The notes beneath the pieces are model-generated. The model worked only from the letters and a program-made list of their open reading frames with translations. It was not told where the DNA came from and made no database searches. Below, piece after piece: positions 52,199 through 64,000 of a stretch of 64,000 nt of DNA (positions are counted from its first letter, which is position 1; every line of letters starts with the position of its first letter). A program made the position numbers and the translations under genes. Source of the stretch: Branchiostoma belcheri (lineage: Eukaryota > Chordata > Leptocardii > Amphioxiformes > Branchiostomatidae); contig NW_017804453.1 in the NCBI RefSeq assembly GCF_001625305.1, positions 1,409,068 through 1,473,067 of the forward strand, read 5' to 3'.

Positions 52199-55100
52199 GT
52201 CATCTTCCCAGCCAGCCCTCTGCGGAGAGAAGACCGGCCAAATCCCGCCTGATGACGGCCGCGGGCCAAACCATCGTTTTACACCCAGAAGTTTGACAGA
52301 AAATCCTACCGTACTTAAGTCCTTTGATGACTTTTTATCACCTACGCGAATAAGACATCAATCGTTGATTAGCCCGCGCCAGACAGCACATAAAGAGTAG
52401 CAGCGGAGATAAACATGATGTATCATAACTTTTTTGTGTGTATGACACCACTTACATCGATTATAAGAACAGACGGCGTACACAACTTTTAGAAATCCAA
52501 GAGGTGGTGGGAGAGTCCAGTTAGAACAGACACAGTGCTCCATGTTATGTTGTCAATGTTGTTTTCATTCTGCCTATATACGTAGCCTCTGTCATACTGC
52601 GCTGTCTTCTAAAGCTGTGTAAAAACAGAAAACTTTGAGCGGTTGCCTTTTGAGGCACGATTGTCGTCCGATCCAAACTGAGGGCATTCTTGGGATAGTC
52701 TTATATGATTGGTAAAAAAAATTCAGCAGGTTCTTTATGGCTTGGAGGGCTGTCTGATGTCTGTAGGGACTGATGTCTTAGGTCACTGTCTGTTTCTGTC
52801 ACAGCCTGTTTAAAAATTCTACGACATCGTATGACGACCTAGGACGAATGTAAGCGTATCTCAAATATGACATTCTCAGTCTGCGTCAGTTTTGATGTCA
52901 GCTTTAGCAATTTTAAGCTTGCTTGCGGTATGCCAGTCCCTTCTCTCACAAATTATGTAGAGGTCTAATAGAAAAGTTCCGAAGTTTAACATCGATAATT
53001 CTTTGTCGTCACTTTTCGGTTTAGATGTTCTAGCTATGGCTGGCCGTCTGACCCCCATGATCGTTGTAACACTTTTGAGTCGTCTTGACAAACTGACAGT
53101 TGCATCAGGGGCAAAAAGTTAACGCATGGTATCCTGTGTTGCATATTTACCCCATTTTGCATTGCAGAGGTTAAGTCCTAGACCGATATACCATTTACGC
53201 ATCACTGTCCACACAGGCATGAACTTCAAAGAGCTAGAGAATGATAATAACTTTTCATCGACCGAACAGGACAGGAGCAGAAAAATGATTCACGCCGTTT
53301 ATTACACAGAAGGTCCTGATTTATGTGAGGTGTGTGGAATTCCGCGGGGAATGGTCCATTATATCAAGACAGGGAATCAGCAACAGCACTCAACATCCGA
53401 TAAGGCAGGGCTATTTAATGGATCTTGGCGGGATCTTCAGCGCCCAGAAAATGAGCGTATGATATGGCCATCAATCCAAGCACGGCGGTCGGTTGCTAGG
53501 CTAAAAGTCGCATTACTAGGGAGGTATCGGGTTACAGAACGTGTTCGAACGTGGCCGCGCGGGAGTCCCAGGCCGGCCCGGAGGTAACGGGTAAAATTTG
53601 AAAATAAACAAAAGTAATTGGAGAGTAAATACTCGTCAAAATAAAATGTAATAAGTGATTTTGTTTACCTCAAATGTTATTCTTGCACTGCCTTTGCTCC
53701 ACTTTGTGTACATTTGCTTCCAAATGAGATCAATTTCGGATTTCAAAAAGGGTTCACGAGAACCAAACAACTGATTTTAAGAGGCCCCGAAAATTAAAAA
53801 TAAGGTTAGATTTTTGGATTTTTAGAAATATTACAGTAAATTTAAACTTTCTGTCTTAGGATTTTTTATTTTAACTAAAACTCGACTTACAGTCAAAAGA
53901 AGAGCTAAAAACGTACAGTGTTTTAACTTTAAATACCGATAATTCATAATCGCGGCCATATTTAAAAATCCCTAAGACAGAAATCTGCGGAAATCGTTGC
54001 TCTTCCAAACAAGCCCTCAATGAGGTAATTTGAGCGATTTTAGGGAATGGTTAAAATACCATGTTTGCACGCATGCTGTGCCACTTGGATATGGGGATCT
54101 GGATTTTATAACAGCGTCAACAAGAATTCTGACCTTCAAGGTCACCCACGATGACGGCAGTAGCTTCGTTACATGTTACATATCCACAAAAAAATCACGG
54201 CATAGATGTAATGTTTTGAAAACGGTTCATATTTGTGGAAAGGTGAATTTTTCCTGTTCCGTGGTTCCCAAGTAAAAAAGGGCTTGAAGTAGCCGGTTGT
54301 AGCGGCTTTACTGTAAATGACCGCGGGTAACCCCAGATCGAACGCCCGCTCTATTCGAATGACGTCATATCGAACAAGATTCGCGGGTTCGGGGGATTCG
54401 ATCTCCATAGTAGCGGAGTGGGACTTTTGGGCCCAAATCTGACCATCGTGAAGTGCCAACTGTTTTTATAGATTGGCCGCTGGCGAGGATGACAATTGGT
54501 AGGCGCCGTGAGCTCTGGTCCGATAACGGCAGGTGGACAACGTTTTACCGTTTGTGAGTAAGCCAAATGGGACCGACCTGGGACTGCCTGTTATCTGCGC
54601 AAAACTTTACCCTCTCCTGAATCCGACCGTTACACCTTGATGACCAAGTATGGTTCCTTCTTACTTTAAAAAGATATTGGAACAGCTTGATGTTGGGAGT
54701 GGCTTGAAGCGTTTGATGAGTGCACATTTTCAGGTCAAGATGGCCAGCAGAAAATGCGCTGCATTTTAGATGTAATGTGAGAAAAAGTACGATTATCGTA
54801 AACTCTATACCTGCAGGCATTTTTTTTTACATTCTCGCGTTTAATATTAATTTTCTACAGCATGGTAAGAAAAGAGCAGCTGCTATCAGAGTAGAATCAC
54901 AGCCACTTGCTACGCGCTTTAAAGGGTGCGATTTCTCAATAAGTCGCTAGGTGACTCCTACAATCAGTGGGAAAGCGCAAAGATTACAAGAAAAGCAAAT
55001 GAGAATGAGACTAATCTTTAGAAATGTAAAACTGCACTTCTTCAGAAACAGTCGAAAAAAGTTATTTACATCAACTCACTAATTGAGATCCTTACTCCTT

Positions 55101-55816
55101 ACAGAAAGTATACTTTGGTTGTTTACGCAAATGACGAGATTAACTCGCTCCCCAGGATACCCCTTGACCGGCTTTTTAAAAATATGATTACACGTTACAT
55201 TTATATCACGCTTCTAAAAGAAACTGAACTGCAAAGCAAAATTTTGAAACTATGGTAAATTATCATTTGCTATTTGCCTACTTTTAATTTCGGTAATTTG
55301 CCGGTAACGACGCAGCTCAGCGTCAACGTTAAAATAACTTTTTAGTCTTCTTACAGAACACAAAACAAAGTGGGAAAATACTTCACATCTTCAACAACAT
55401 TTAGTGTCTAAAGTTCTGTTTCGGGCATGCGCGCATATCCAGCTAATAACTTTTTTTCTTTATATGGTACTGCTCGGACGTCCTAACACGCAAAGTTGCG
55501 TGCAAAACTCAAATCCCCCCTTTGTCGTTAATGTCTTGATTGCGTCTTTAAGATTACGTCCATCTCAATTTATGAGTCCTGCTTGGGAGGAAAAGGCCTG
55601 CTGTTGCGTAACAAACCACCTGTCCCGACCGAGTATCTTTCCGACCCGAAGACAGATCTCGTAAACTATCGAGGTTTTTGTCGATCCAGTTTCCCCAGAA
55701 GGGACTATGTGCATACCCGGTCGGAGAGAACAAAGTGCCGGGCTGCCCCTGCACTGCTCGCCGAGAGAACTGACGTGACAAGGACGCCCACCTGCTGCCA
55801 TCAGTCATCAGACTCG
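52199..55816. other. Intergenic haplotype segment A (duplicated at 55837-58478)
   Basis: Near-identical to 55837-58478 apart from the 970-bp insertion at 53481-54450, small indels and a micro-inversion. No supported genes. The longest ORF (53126-53587) runs into the transposon, which argues against a gene. Confidence 0.8.
53481..54450. mobile_element. 970-bp CACTA-like non-autonomous DNA transposon
   Basis: Absent from the allele at 57148. Flanked by a 3-bp target duplication AAG (53478-53480, 54451-54453). Imperfect inverted ends CACGGCGGTCGG and CACGATGGTCAG, with AAAAGTC at the same offset (22 bp) inside each end. A 3-bp duplication plus CAC ends is the pattern of EnSpm/CACTA elements (established), but the family is inferred. 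No transposase visible. Confidence 0.55.
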
Positions 55817-55836
55817 NNNNNNNNNNNNNNNNNNNN
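55817..55836. other. 20-N assembly gap 3
   Basis: The right side restarts at the equivalent of 52199; the left side ends at the equivalent of 58478. Segment lengths (3618 and 2642 bp) differ by about the length of the CACTA-like insertion, so this is an allelic overlap. Confidence 0.9.
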
Positions 55837-58478
55837 GTCATCTTCCCAGCCAGCCCTCTGCGGAGAGAAGACCGGCCAAATCCCGCCTGATGACGGCCGC
55901 GGGCCAAACCATCGTTTTACACCCAGAAGTTTGACAGAAAATCCTACCGTACTTAAGTCCTTTGATGACTTTTTATCACCTACGCGAATAAGACATCAAT
56001 CGTTGATTAGCCCGCGCCAGACAGCACATAAAGAGTAGCAGCGGAGATAAACATGATGTATCATAACTTTTTTGTGTGTATGACACCACTTACATCGATT
56101 ATAAGAACAGACGGCGTACACAACTTTTAGAAATCCAAGAGGTGGTGGGAGAGTCCAGTTAGAACAGACACAGTACTCCATGTTATGTTGTCAATGTTGT
56201 TTTCATTCTGCCTATATACGTAGCACCTGTCATACTGCGCTGTCTTCTAAAGCTGTGTGTAAAAACAGAAAACTTTGAGCGGTTGCCTTTTGAGGCACGA
56301 TTGTCGTCCGATCCAAACTGAGGGCATTCTTGGGATAGTCTTATATGATTGGTAAAACAAATTCAGCAGGTTCTTTATGGCTTGGAAGGCTGTCTGATGT
56401 CTGTAGGGACTGATGTCTTAGGTCACTGTCTGTTTCTGTCACAGCCTGTTTAAAAATTCTACGACATCGTATGACGACCTAGGACGAATGTAAGCGTATC
56501 TCAAATATGACATTCTCAGTCTGCGTCAGTTTTGATGTCAGCTTTAGCAATTTTAAGCTTGCTTGCGGTATGCCAGTCCCTTCTCTCACAAATTATGTAG
56601 AGGTCTAATAGAAAAGTTCCGAAGTTTAACATCGATAATTCTTTGTCGTCACTTTTCGGTTTAGATGTTCTAGCTATGGCTGGCCGCCTGACCCCCATGA
56701 TCGTTTTTTAAAACGATCATGTCAGTTTAAGTCAGTTTGTCAAGACGACTCAAAAGTGTTTTAACAGTTGCATCAGGGGCAAAAAGTTAACGCATGGTAT
56801 CCTGTGTTGCATATTTACCCCATTTTGCATTGCAGAGGTTAAGTCCTAGACCGATATACCATTTACGCATCACTGTCCACACAGGCATGAACTTCAAAGA
56901 GCTAGAGAATGATAATAACTTTTCATCGACCGAACAGGACAGGAGCAGAAAAATGATTCACGCCGTTTATTACACAGAAGGTCCTGATTTATGTGAGGTG
57001 TGTGGAATTCCGCGGGGAATGGTCCATTATATCAAGACAGGGAATCAGCAACAGCACTCAACATCCGATAAGGCAGGGCTATTTAATGGATCTTGGCGGG
57101 ATCTTCAGCGCCCAGAAAATGAGCGTATGATATGGCCATCAATCCAAGTGCCAACTGTTTTTATAGATTGGCCGCTGGCGAGGATGACAATTGGAATGTA
57201 GGCGCCGTGAGCTCTGGTCCGATAACGGCAGGTGGACAACGTTTTACCGTTTGTGAGTAAGCCAAATGTGCCCGACCTGGGACTGCCTGTTATCTGCGCA
57301 AAACTTTACCCTCTCCTGAATCCGCCCGTTACACCTTGATGACCAAGTATGGTTCCTTCTTACTTTAAAGAGATATTTGAACAGCTTGATGTTGGGAGTG
57401 GCTTCAAGCGTTTGATGAGTGCACATTTTCAGGTCAAGATGGCCAGCAGAAAATGCGCGGCATTTTAGATGTAATGTGAGAAAAGGTACGATTATCGTAA
57501 ACTCTATACCTGCAGGCATTTTTTTACATTCTCGCGTTTAATATTAATTTTCTACAGCATGGTAAGAAAAGAGCAGCTGCTATCAGAGTAGAATCACAGC
57601 CACTTGCTGCGCGCTTTAAAGGGTGCGATTTCTCAGTAAGTCGCTAGGTGACTCCTACAATCAGTGGGAAAGCGCAAAGATTACAAGAAAAAGCAAATGA
57701 GAATGAGGCTAATCTTTAGAAATATAAAATTGCATTTCTTCAGAAACAGTCGAAAAAAGTTATTTACATCAACTCACTAATTGAGATCCTTACAGAAAGT
57801 ATACTTTGGTTGTTTACGCAAATGACGAGATTAACTCGCTCCCCAGGATACCCCTTGGCCGGCTTTTTAAAAATATGATTACACGTTACATTTATATCAC
57901 GCTTCTAAGAGAAACAAATGCATCAATCGAACTACAAAGCAAAATTTTGAAATTATGATGAATTATCATGTACTATGTGCCTACTTTTAATTTAGACGCA
58001 GCTCAAACGCAAAACGAAGTGGGAAAATACTTCACATCTTCAACAACATTTAGTGTCTAACCAAGTTCTGTTTCGGGCAAGCACGCGCATATCCAGCTAA
58101 TAACTTTTTTTTCTTTATATGGTACTGCTCGACCATCGGACGTCCTAACACGCAAAGTTGCGTGCAAAACTCAAATCCCCCATTTGTCGTTAATGTCTTG
58201 ATTGCGTCTTTAAGATTACGTCCATCTCAATTTATGAGTCCTGCTTGGGAGGAAAAGGCCTGCTGTTGCGTAACAAACCACCTGTCCCGACCGAGTATCT
58301 TTCCGACCCGAAGACAGATCTCGTAAACTATCGAGGTTTTTGTCGATCCAGTTTCCCCAAAAGGGACTATGTGCATACCCGGTCGGAGAGAACAAAGTGC
58401 CGGGCTGCCCCTGCACTGCTCGCCGAGAGAACTGACGTGACAAGGACGCCCACCTGCTGCCATCAGTCATCAGACTCG
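55837..58478. other. Intergenic haplotype segment B
   Basis: Allelic copy of 52199-55816 lacking the CACTA-like element. Contains a micro-inversion with a 26-bp palindrome at 56696-56760. No gene supported. Confidence 0.8.
56696..56760. repeat. Palindrome and 30-bp micro-inversion relative to the other haplotype
   Basis: 56696-56721 is a palindrome (12-bp arms, 2-bp centre). 56731-56760 is the exact reverse complement of 53068-53097, while the flanking sequences stay collinear. Confidence 0.85.
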
Positions 58479-58928
58479 GACATCGGTATGCCCGGTCATC
58501 GCCGAAAGGTCCTCCGGCGCTAGGCCTGCTCCTTATTATTAAGAAATATACTCTTATTCAATGATGCAGTTATGAATCCCTTCGTACTACTGTAATGAGA
58601 CAATCTAAAGAATACTTTAAGGTAGAATTTGTAGACTATAAAATCGCTTAATTAGGCGTTATTCTACAAACGAAGCCGTTAGGATTCTAGCCTGGAAATC
58701 TGCTACACGTGCTTTTGTTGATGTTGATGTTGACATTGTCCTCAGGCGAATCTGACCAGGTTGAATCATTTGCAAACTTGTGAGAACCGAGAATGCCTGA
58801 AGTATTAGGAAGGAAAGAAGGCGGTCTCTTTTATCAAAGACATGAATGATCGCAAGATGATAGAATGTTTCCACTAATCTTTGATAAAGTATTTTCCAGA
58901 TGTTTTGATAACACATGAGCGGCATGAA

Positions 58929-59139
58929 CTGTTTATGTCCGTCACAGCAATCAAAACGCTTCATTTTCCTCTCGTAAAACCAATAAAGTGCCTTAAAGTA
59001 TTAAGTTAGGCGGACGCTGTGATAAATACGTCGATTTTGAGCTGTTTATGTCCGTCACAGCAATCAAAACACTTCATTTTATTCTGGTAAAACAATAAAG
59101 CACCCTAACGTATTAAGGTTAGACGGAGCTGTGATCAAA
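58929..59139. repeat. Two-copy tandem repeat, period about 113 bp
   Basis: CTGTTTATGTCCGTCACAGC begins at 58929 and again at 59042, followed by CAATCAAAAC, an AATAAAG block and a GCTGTGAT end in both. Each copy also has inverted similarity between its ends. Confidence 0.75.
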
Positions 59140-61814
59140 ACATACACAACTTACAAATTACCAACTTTCTAGAATCTGTGCAATGAAGGAATCGTTGTCG
59201 TACTGTTAGGGCACAATTGCAAGTATCTGAATACCTTCGATTTTGGAGTCACATACGAACGATGACGTCAGCAGAGTGTACCTCCTGTTCTAGCTAACCG
59301 CTCGCCATGTGTATCTGTGGAACTGTGCCAAACGTTACGTAACAAGAAGTCTTTCTATTTCTATTTTGTAAAATACTTTCTTGTTAACATTAGGAAGCAA
59401 CAAAAATGAAGACCCTTCTCCTTATGAACCTACTATGAGCATACCAATCTTTATCTAATGAAGATTATTTCTCAATTTTATCAATAGGATTGACGCATTG
59501 TTTACAAACAGCACAGGATCGTTTGCCATAAGATCCCATCACTTGCAAGGTCTTGCAACATTCTTATCCGAAAGAAACCCACCAAGCAGTCAAATTTCCT
59601 AGTTATCCCTTTAGGGGTTTTCACCAAAGTTAGCTTTAAAATACATTAGAGTGGTATTAGCACGGATACCTCATGTTTGTCTTGGGGCTATATCGTTTAA
59701 AACGAATGAATCGAGGACTTGAAAATTCCGATACAGTTCCAATTGATTGAATTTTGTTTTCAATTGCCTGATTTAAGTTTACTTTGTTACCCCCATCTTT
59801 CAGAAATTATCCTTTTACACCAGGACGAAACATTGGCAGCAATCTTGGTGGAAATGGAGTTGAAGAGTGTCAAACAGCCAGTAGATGGACCCTTCATCTG
59901 AAAGAGAAAGATGATTAAGCTTTATTGACAAAAAGTACTGAGACTGCAACTATCATGGTAAACTACAAAGTACAAAATAGAAATATAAAACAAATCGTAG
60001 AATTCTACTTAAGAGGATATGGAACGATGTGTAACAATAATAGTACAGCATAAAACAGGCGGAGCGTAACATAAAATGCATTCATCGTATAGAAGAAACT
60101 TCACGTTTGTAGTTGACAAACCGGTCTACGTACACCTGTAATAACATTCTCACCTGGTACCAACAGGTGTGGCGTTGTTTTGGTCGTGCCGTTGCACGAG
60201 TTGTTGTGATATACTGTGATGGACCAGTTGATGCATTTTAATGAAAGTATCACGAAGCACGATGTTTCGTTTAAAGTTTAAAAAGAGGCCCATGCCTTTT
60301 GTAGTCCCCTGCCAGCATGGTATATGCATACCGTGTGCCTTTGAGAAATACTTCAAAGCTGTTGACCTCTAGTATTGCATGCATGACTTGCCAATGGACC
60401 CCTACCTTTATGATCTATCTCTCCCGTCTGACCAGGACAGAGAATTGGGACTAATAAAGAACTGCAGCGGGCTTATCTTGATTACCATCGTCATGAAATG
60501 ATGGCCGGACCACAAACCTTCATAATGTCCTACGTGAGCGATTATGGAGATGCCAGCCTCCGGCGGCGCGCATATCAATATATATACGTATGGCCGAGAG
60601 GGGAGAAGGGAGATACAGAACAGCAGACGTTCCTCAGTCAGTATGGAATAAAACTGTGCTTTATCTTAGCTACTATATACTTTCCGTACTTTTTTTTTGC
60701 AATACCCAGTTTTGGTATATTTTGGTATATACAAGTATTAGTACTTAGTACTATTTCGTAGTTGTAACATTTCATTTGTTCTTCGAACGTGTACAACTAA
60801 ACAAAGAGTGTCAGAACTAAACAAAGCTACATTGATCACAAGGGCTGTTTTGTATGTAAATCCATTGCAAATGTAATTATTACCGATTTCACTATTTAGC
60901 TACGAACAAAATCTTCGAAGGGACACATTTTAAAAGATGTCAAATTTAAAACAGTAATAACACTCTTCGGGCTAAGTTGGAATCTTTATCCAGACATGTT
61001 GAATGTAAAGGGTGCATGACATTAATGGCATTATGCGGTTTGATGAATTCTAAACTGTAAGCACAAAGCGGAAAGGAATACTCTATTGATACATTGAAAC
61101 AATGCCATTTTCTGCCATCGTCTAACTGCAAGTCATAACACTAACAAAGTGTGTAACGTACATGTGCACCATGGCGCCAGTGGGTCTTAGCTGCACCTGA
61201 GCAACATCTTGCACAAAAGCCCCGAGGCACATCGCCTGCAGAACATCCAGCGCAGTGCCTCACAATATGTCAAACGTGCATCTGTACAACTAGTACTCGC
61301 AGAGGGATAAGGCTGTTTACCTGTATAATGTGACAGTTTGTTGAGCGACCATCTGTGCAGATATTCCCTGTAGACTTTACACTTTCCGTGTGTTAAAGTC
61401 GCTGAAAGGCTCCGTCGTTGACATGGTGAAAGCCAAACGACTTGCTCTCTACCAACTCTGTGCACGGTTACTTCTCTTTCAACCTCACATGAAACAAGAG
61501 TTTCCCCATGCAACACGGACAAAAATATTGTACGTACAAGAATTTCAACTCAATTTTGTTAAAAGTTAAATGGCTTCACTATTTGAAATTTCCGATTTTT
61601 TAAAACTGTGGAAAGTTTCGGTTTACTTATTCATGAATTCAGATAAAGCCATTAGGGATCGACTCAATATTTTAAGGAGAAAGATGAGCAGTTGTACAAG
61701 CACGATGCCTCTCTGGGTTTATTAAAATGTAGAAAGCAAATTGTATCAATGAGTTGTAATATTCATTGACAGAATCGTTTGATAGCGCCTGTTGAGTGTA
61801 TACATGGTTTATGT

Positions 61815-61905
61815 GTGTAAGTTTGTGAGTGTGTATGTGTATGTGTATGTATATGTGTGTATGTGTATGCGTATTTATGCGTGTATATGTGCTTTTGTGT
61901 GTATG
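61815..61905. repeat. TG/TATG-rich imperfect microsatellite
   Basis: Interrupted GTGTATGTGTATG repeats. The reverse-strand ORF here (His/Thr-rich) is an artefact of the repeat. Confidence 0.85.
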
Positions 61906-64000
61906 TAGATAAAGATGAAAAAATGGGGAGCGGATAAAAGTCTGTAACCACAAATAAATTCGATTGATTTGTGCCTCTTCTATACGCATGAGGCAATGTG
62001 CTTTAAGAAACTTTCGACCAACTGTTATACGTACATGCAATATAGATCCGCAGCAAATCAACAAAATGTGAGACCAAGTCAGTTTAGTCTATTCAAAGTG
62101 TCCCTGAGGAAATATCGGCGGCCCAGGGAGAGTATCCCGTACGGGCGGAGATCAACTTCCTCCCGAGCGCGCCGACCCCTCGGTGCCCTGGCAGCAGGAG
62201 GGTCGTGTAAACTCTCCGCCCACACAGTCATAATAGCACTAATGCGCACCACCAGAACATCACTCTCACGTGGATCCGTATATCCCTGTCATATCATTAC
62301 AACAGCTAACGTCTGTCATATCCGAGCTTAAGTTGATCATACTACGAAAAAGGCGGTATAAGAATATAGAAAAACTCTGAGATAAAAAACTCTGATATCG
62401 TATCTCAAGTTAGCCCGTTGCAATGTTCCAAGTTACTCCAGACAGAGACTATATCTATCGAGGAAAAGCAAAGAAAAATGTTTCTTTGTTGGTGTCTTAT
62501 CGATTAATCCTAAATCCGGGATTTGAATGATTAATGGTATCTGTGTGGGTTTTTAGGGGAAGTATGCGGCATTTTATTTGAGCTCAGGGTTCCTGCAGTT
62601 GCCTTTGATAGCCGAGACTTTAATGCCGCGAAGGGATAAAATTGCTTTGATGATCCTCGGAGGTTTGATATGTGTTTGTTAAAGCGATCCTTTCTTGCTA
62701 CAGGGTGTATTTCACACTTCACATCAGAGTACCTGCCAGATACGACGACTTGGAATCAAATTTGCACCGGGCATACACTTGATTGACTGTACTGTAGCAT
62801 CATTTACTCAATTTGCGGACGCCCTTGACAGCCCAAAGAACAATGCCGCCCCCAAATCTTTGAACCTCTCTCTACTTTCCACCCGAGAAAAGACCGGTGA
62901 GGAAGAACGCAGAAAATGCTCCTTAATTTTGATAAGACAACAGCCATAGGCTGGGTCTGAAATTGGCAGTAATCGTTTGGTAACTGAGCTGTCGCCCCCA
63001 GAGTCTGAGGGAAAAACACCCACAAATGGAGCTCTCACGCCCTCCACGGCACCGGGCGACCTTCCCGGCATTAGGCGGGTTTACAGTTAAGGCGGCTGAG
63101 GGAAATGTGTCAAAACTCATCAGCGTTAAGTCGGTCTCCGCCAAGGCCAGCGTCGACAGAACGGCTGCAAATTACCCCAACATTTTCTCGCTACTCTGCC
63201 GATATACGGGGAAGCTGAAACATTTCGCCCCAGGTTTTCTGGCCTGTTTAGGTTTCAGAGTGCGGGTCGTGGTGAGGCGACCTAACACGGGAGTCAGGCG
63301 CTGGGCTGACAATTTCTGACAGTTCTGATGAGCAAACTTGTGACCGAGTGAAGTTGATGTATTCCCAATCAATGCGGAGGTATCAAGTTTGGCCACGTCG
63401 CCATGTCTTCCGTACAGGAGTCATTGGCCAAGACTGCCGGCCTTCCACAGAACAGTTTCTGCTAGTCCGGGAGTAATTAAGGCCACCTGATGCTGTCTCC
63501 AACAAGAAACCCACACCACCGCACCGTACAGCTGGAATACAGAGTCAAGCCAAAGTTCAAATGAATCTAGACATTCCTTTCCTAACTCTGAACAATCCGG
63601 GGAATTCTCATTCAGACCTCGGTTAGAACACAGGGAAATGCTGAACACTTTGTACGGCTTTACTCTGGATCAATGTCAGTAAAATACTCAAACGTATTTG
63701 GGAGCTAAAACTACTACACAAATACTGTGAAAAATATGAGTAATTTTTTTTCATTCACTACAGACGTTCACGTTCATGTTCCTTCCACCAAAAACAAAAC
63801 CAAACATAACCATTTCAACACCAAATTAACAAATAAATTCATCTTAAAACAGGGTAATAGAAAACGTGATGTTTACATATCACAAATATGACGTCGACAA
63901 CTTAACTGACACCAACAGATCAATGTTGCACACATCATTTACTTATTTTGTGGAATGAATCAAGTATTAGATACCTGATTATCTTCTTTTTTATTATCTG

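Larger units (their letters stand above)
58479..64000. other. Intergenic sequence, no supported gene
   Basis: No exon-like ORF with a recognisable family on either strand. Contains a 113-bp tandem duplication and a TG-rich microsatellite (separate entries) and a GC-richer patch near 62110-62220. ORFs up to 120 codons here look like chance. Confidence 0.6.

Noticed and set aside
53126..53587. 153-codon intergenic ORF present in both haplotypes
   Set aside because: Identity between alleles is no evidence of selection. One version ends inside a transposon, the other differently; no recognisable family.
60498..60761. ORF with a hydrophobic C-terminal stretch
   Set aside because: Isolated, AT-rich low-complexity hydrophobicity with no exon context.
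62440..62540. Homeobox-type sites (GATTAATCC, ATGATTAATG) as an enhancer
   Set aside because: Such short AT-rich motifs are common by chance and nothing else supports a regulatory element.

Overview
The window is animal genomic DNA, most probably from a lancelet (amphioxus, Branchiostoma-like). Nearly all of the first 50.4 kb is one multi-exon plus-strand gene with clean GT..AG introns. It encodes a mosaic extracellular protein of the kind typical of chordate and deuterostome exon shuffling: SEA-like, von Willebrand A (vWA) and EGF modules, mucin-like Thr repeats and one membrane span. SINE-like introns and strong heterozygosity fit amphioxus, but the species assignment is inference.

Layout. 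From 19 to 24 kb runs a tandem array of units, each two SEA-like domains (three exons apiece) followed by one vWA domain. Eight vWA copies and nine SEA pairs are present on paper. From 24.2 to 42.9 kb a larger super-module occurs three times: an unrecognised beta-type domain, EGF, calcium-binding EGF, SEA, EGF. The first two copies are followed by mucin-like exons rich in N-x-T sequons and the third by a transmembrane exon (43240-43352). Every extracellular module starts and ends in intron phase 1, and all exon joins given here keep the reading frame. The cytoplasmic exons are all phase 0 until the last junction. They encode a PWWP domain (normally a nuclear histone or DNA reader), a Tyr/Pro-rich segment and an acidic, aromatic C-terminus ending at 50373. 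A short alternative last exon (43481-43528) would instead give a tail without PWWP.

Assembly. There are three 20-N gaps (10158, 45223, 55817). At each one the sequence after the gap restarts at an upstream position, and the sequence before it matches a position further downstream. The paired segments agree in length once a transposon of about 1 kb, present in only one of them, is subtracted. I read all three as unmerged allelic contigs. The apparent second EGF-TM-PWWP block, one of the vWA units (the frame-disrupted one) and the 52-58 kb repeat would then be haplotype duplicates, and the gene would have about seven vWA domains and roughly 6,000 codons.

Mobile DNA: two intact elements (7673-8872, 46176-47258) and a third, rearranged one share an unusual architecture. 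Asymmetrical terminal inverted repeats are followed by a conserved 20-bp 3' end, and insertion is between T and T. This suggests non-autonomous Helitron2/Helentron-type elements. There is also a LINE fragment with an inverted 5' part, a CACTA-like element and SINE remnants. From 50.4 to 64 kb I see a 3' UTR and then intergenic DNA with no gene I can support.
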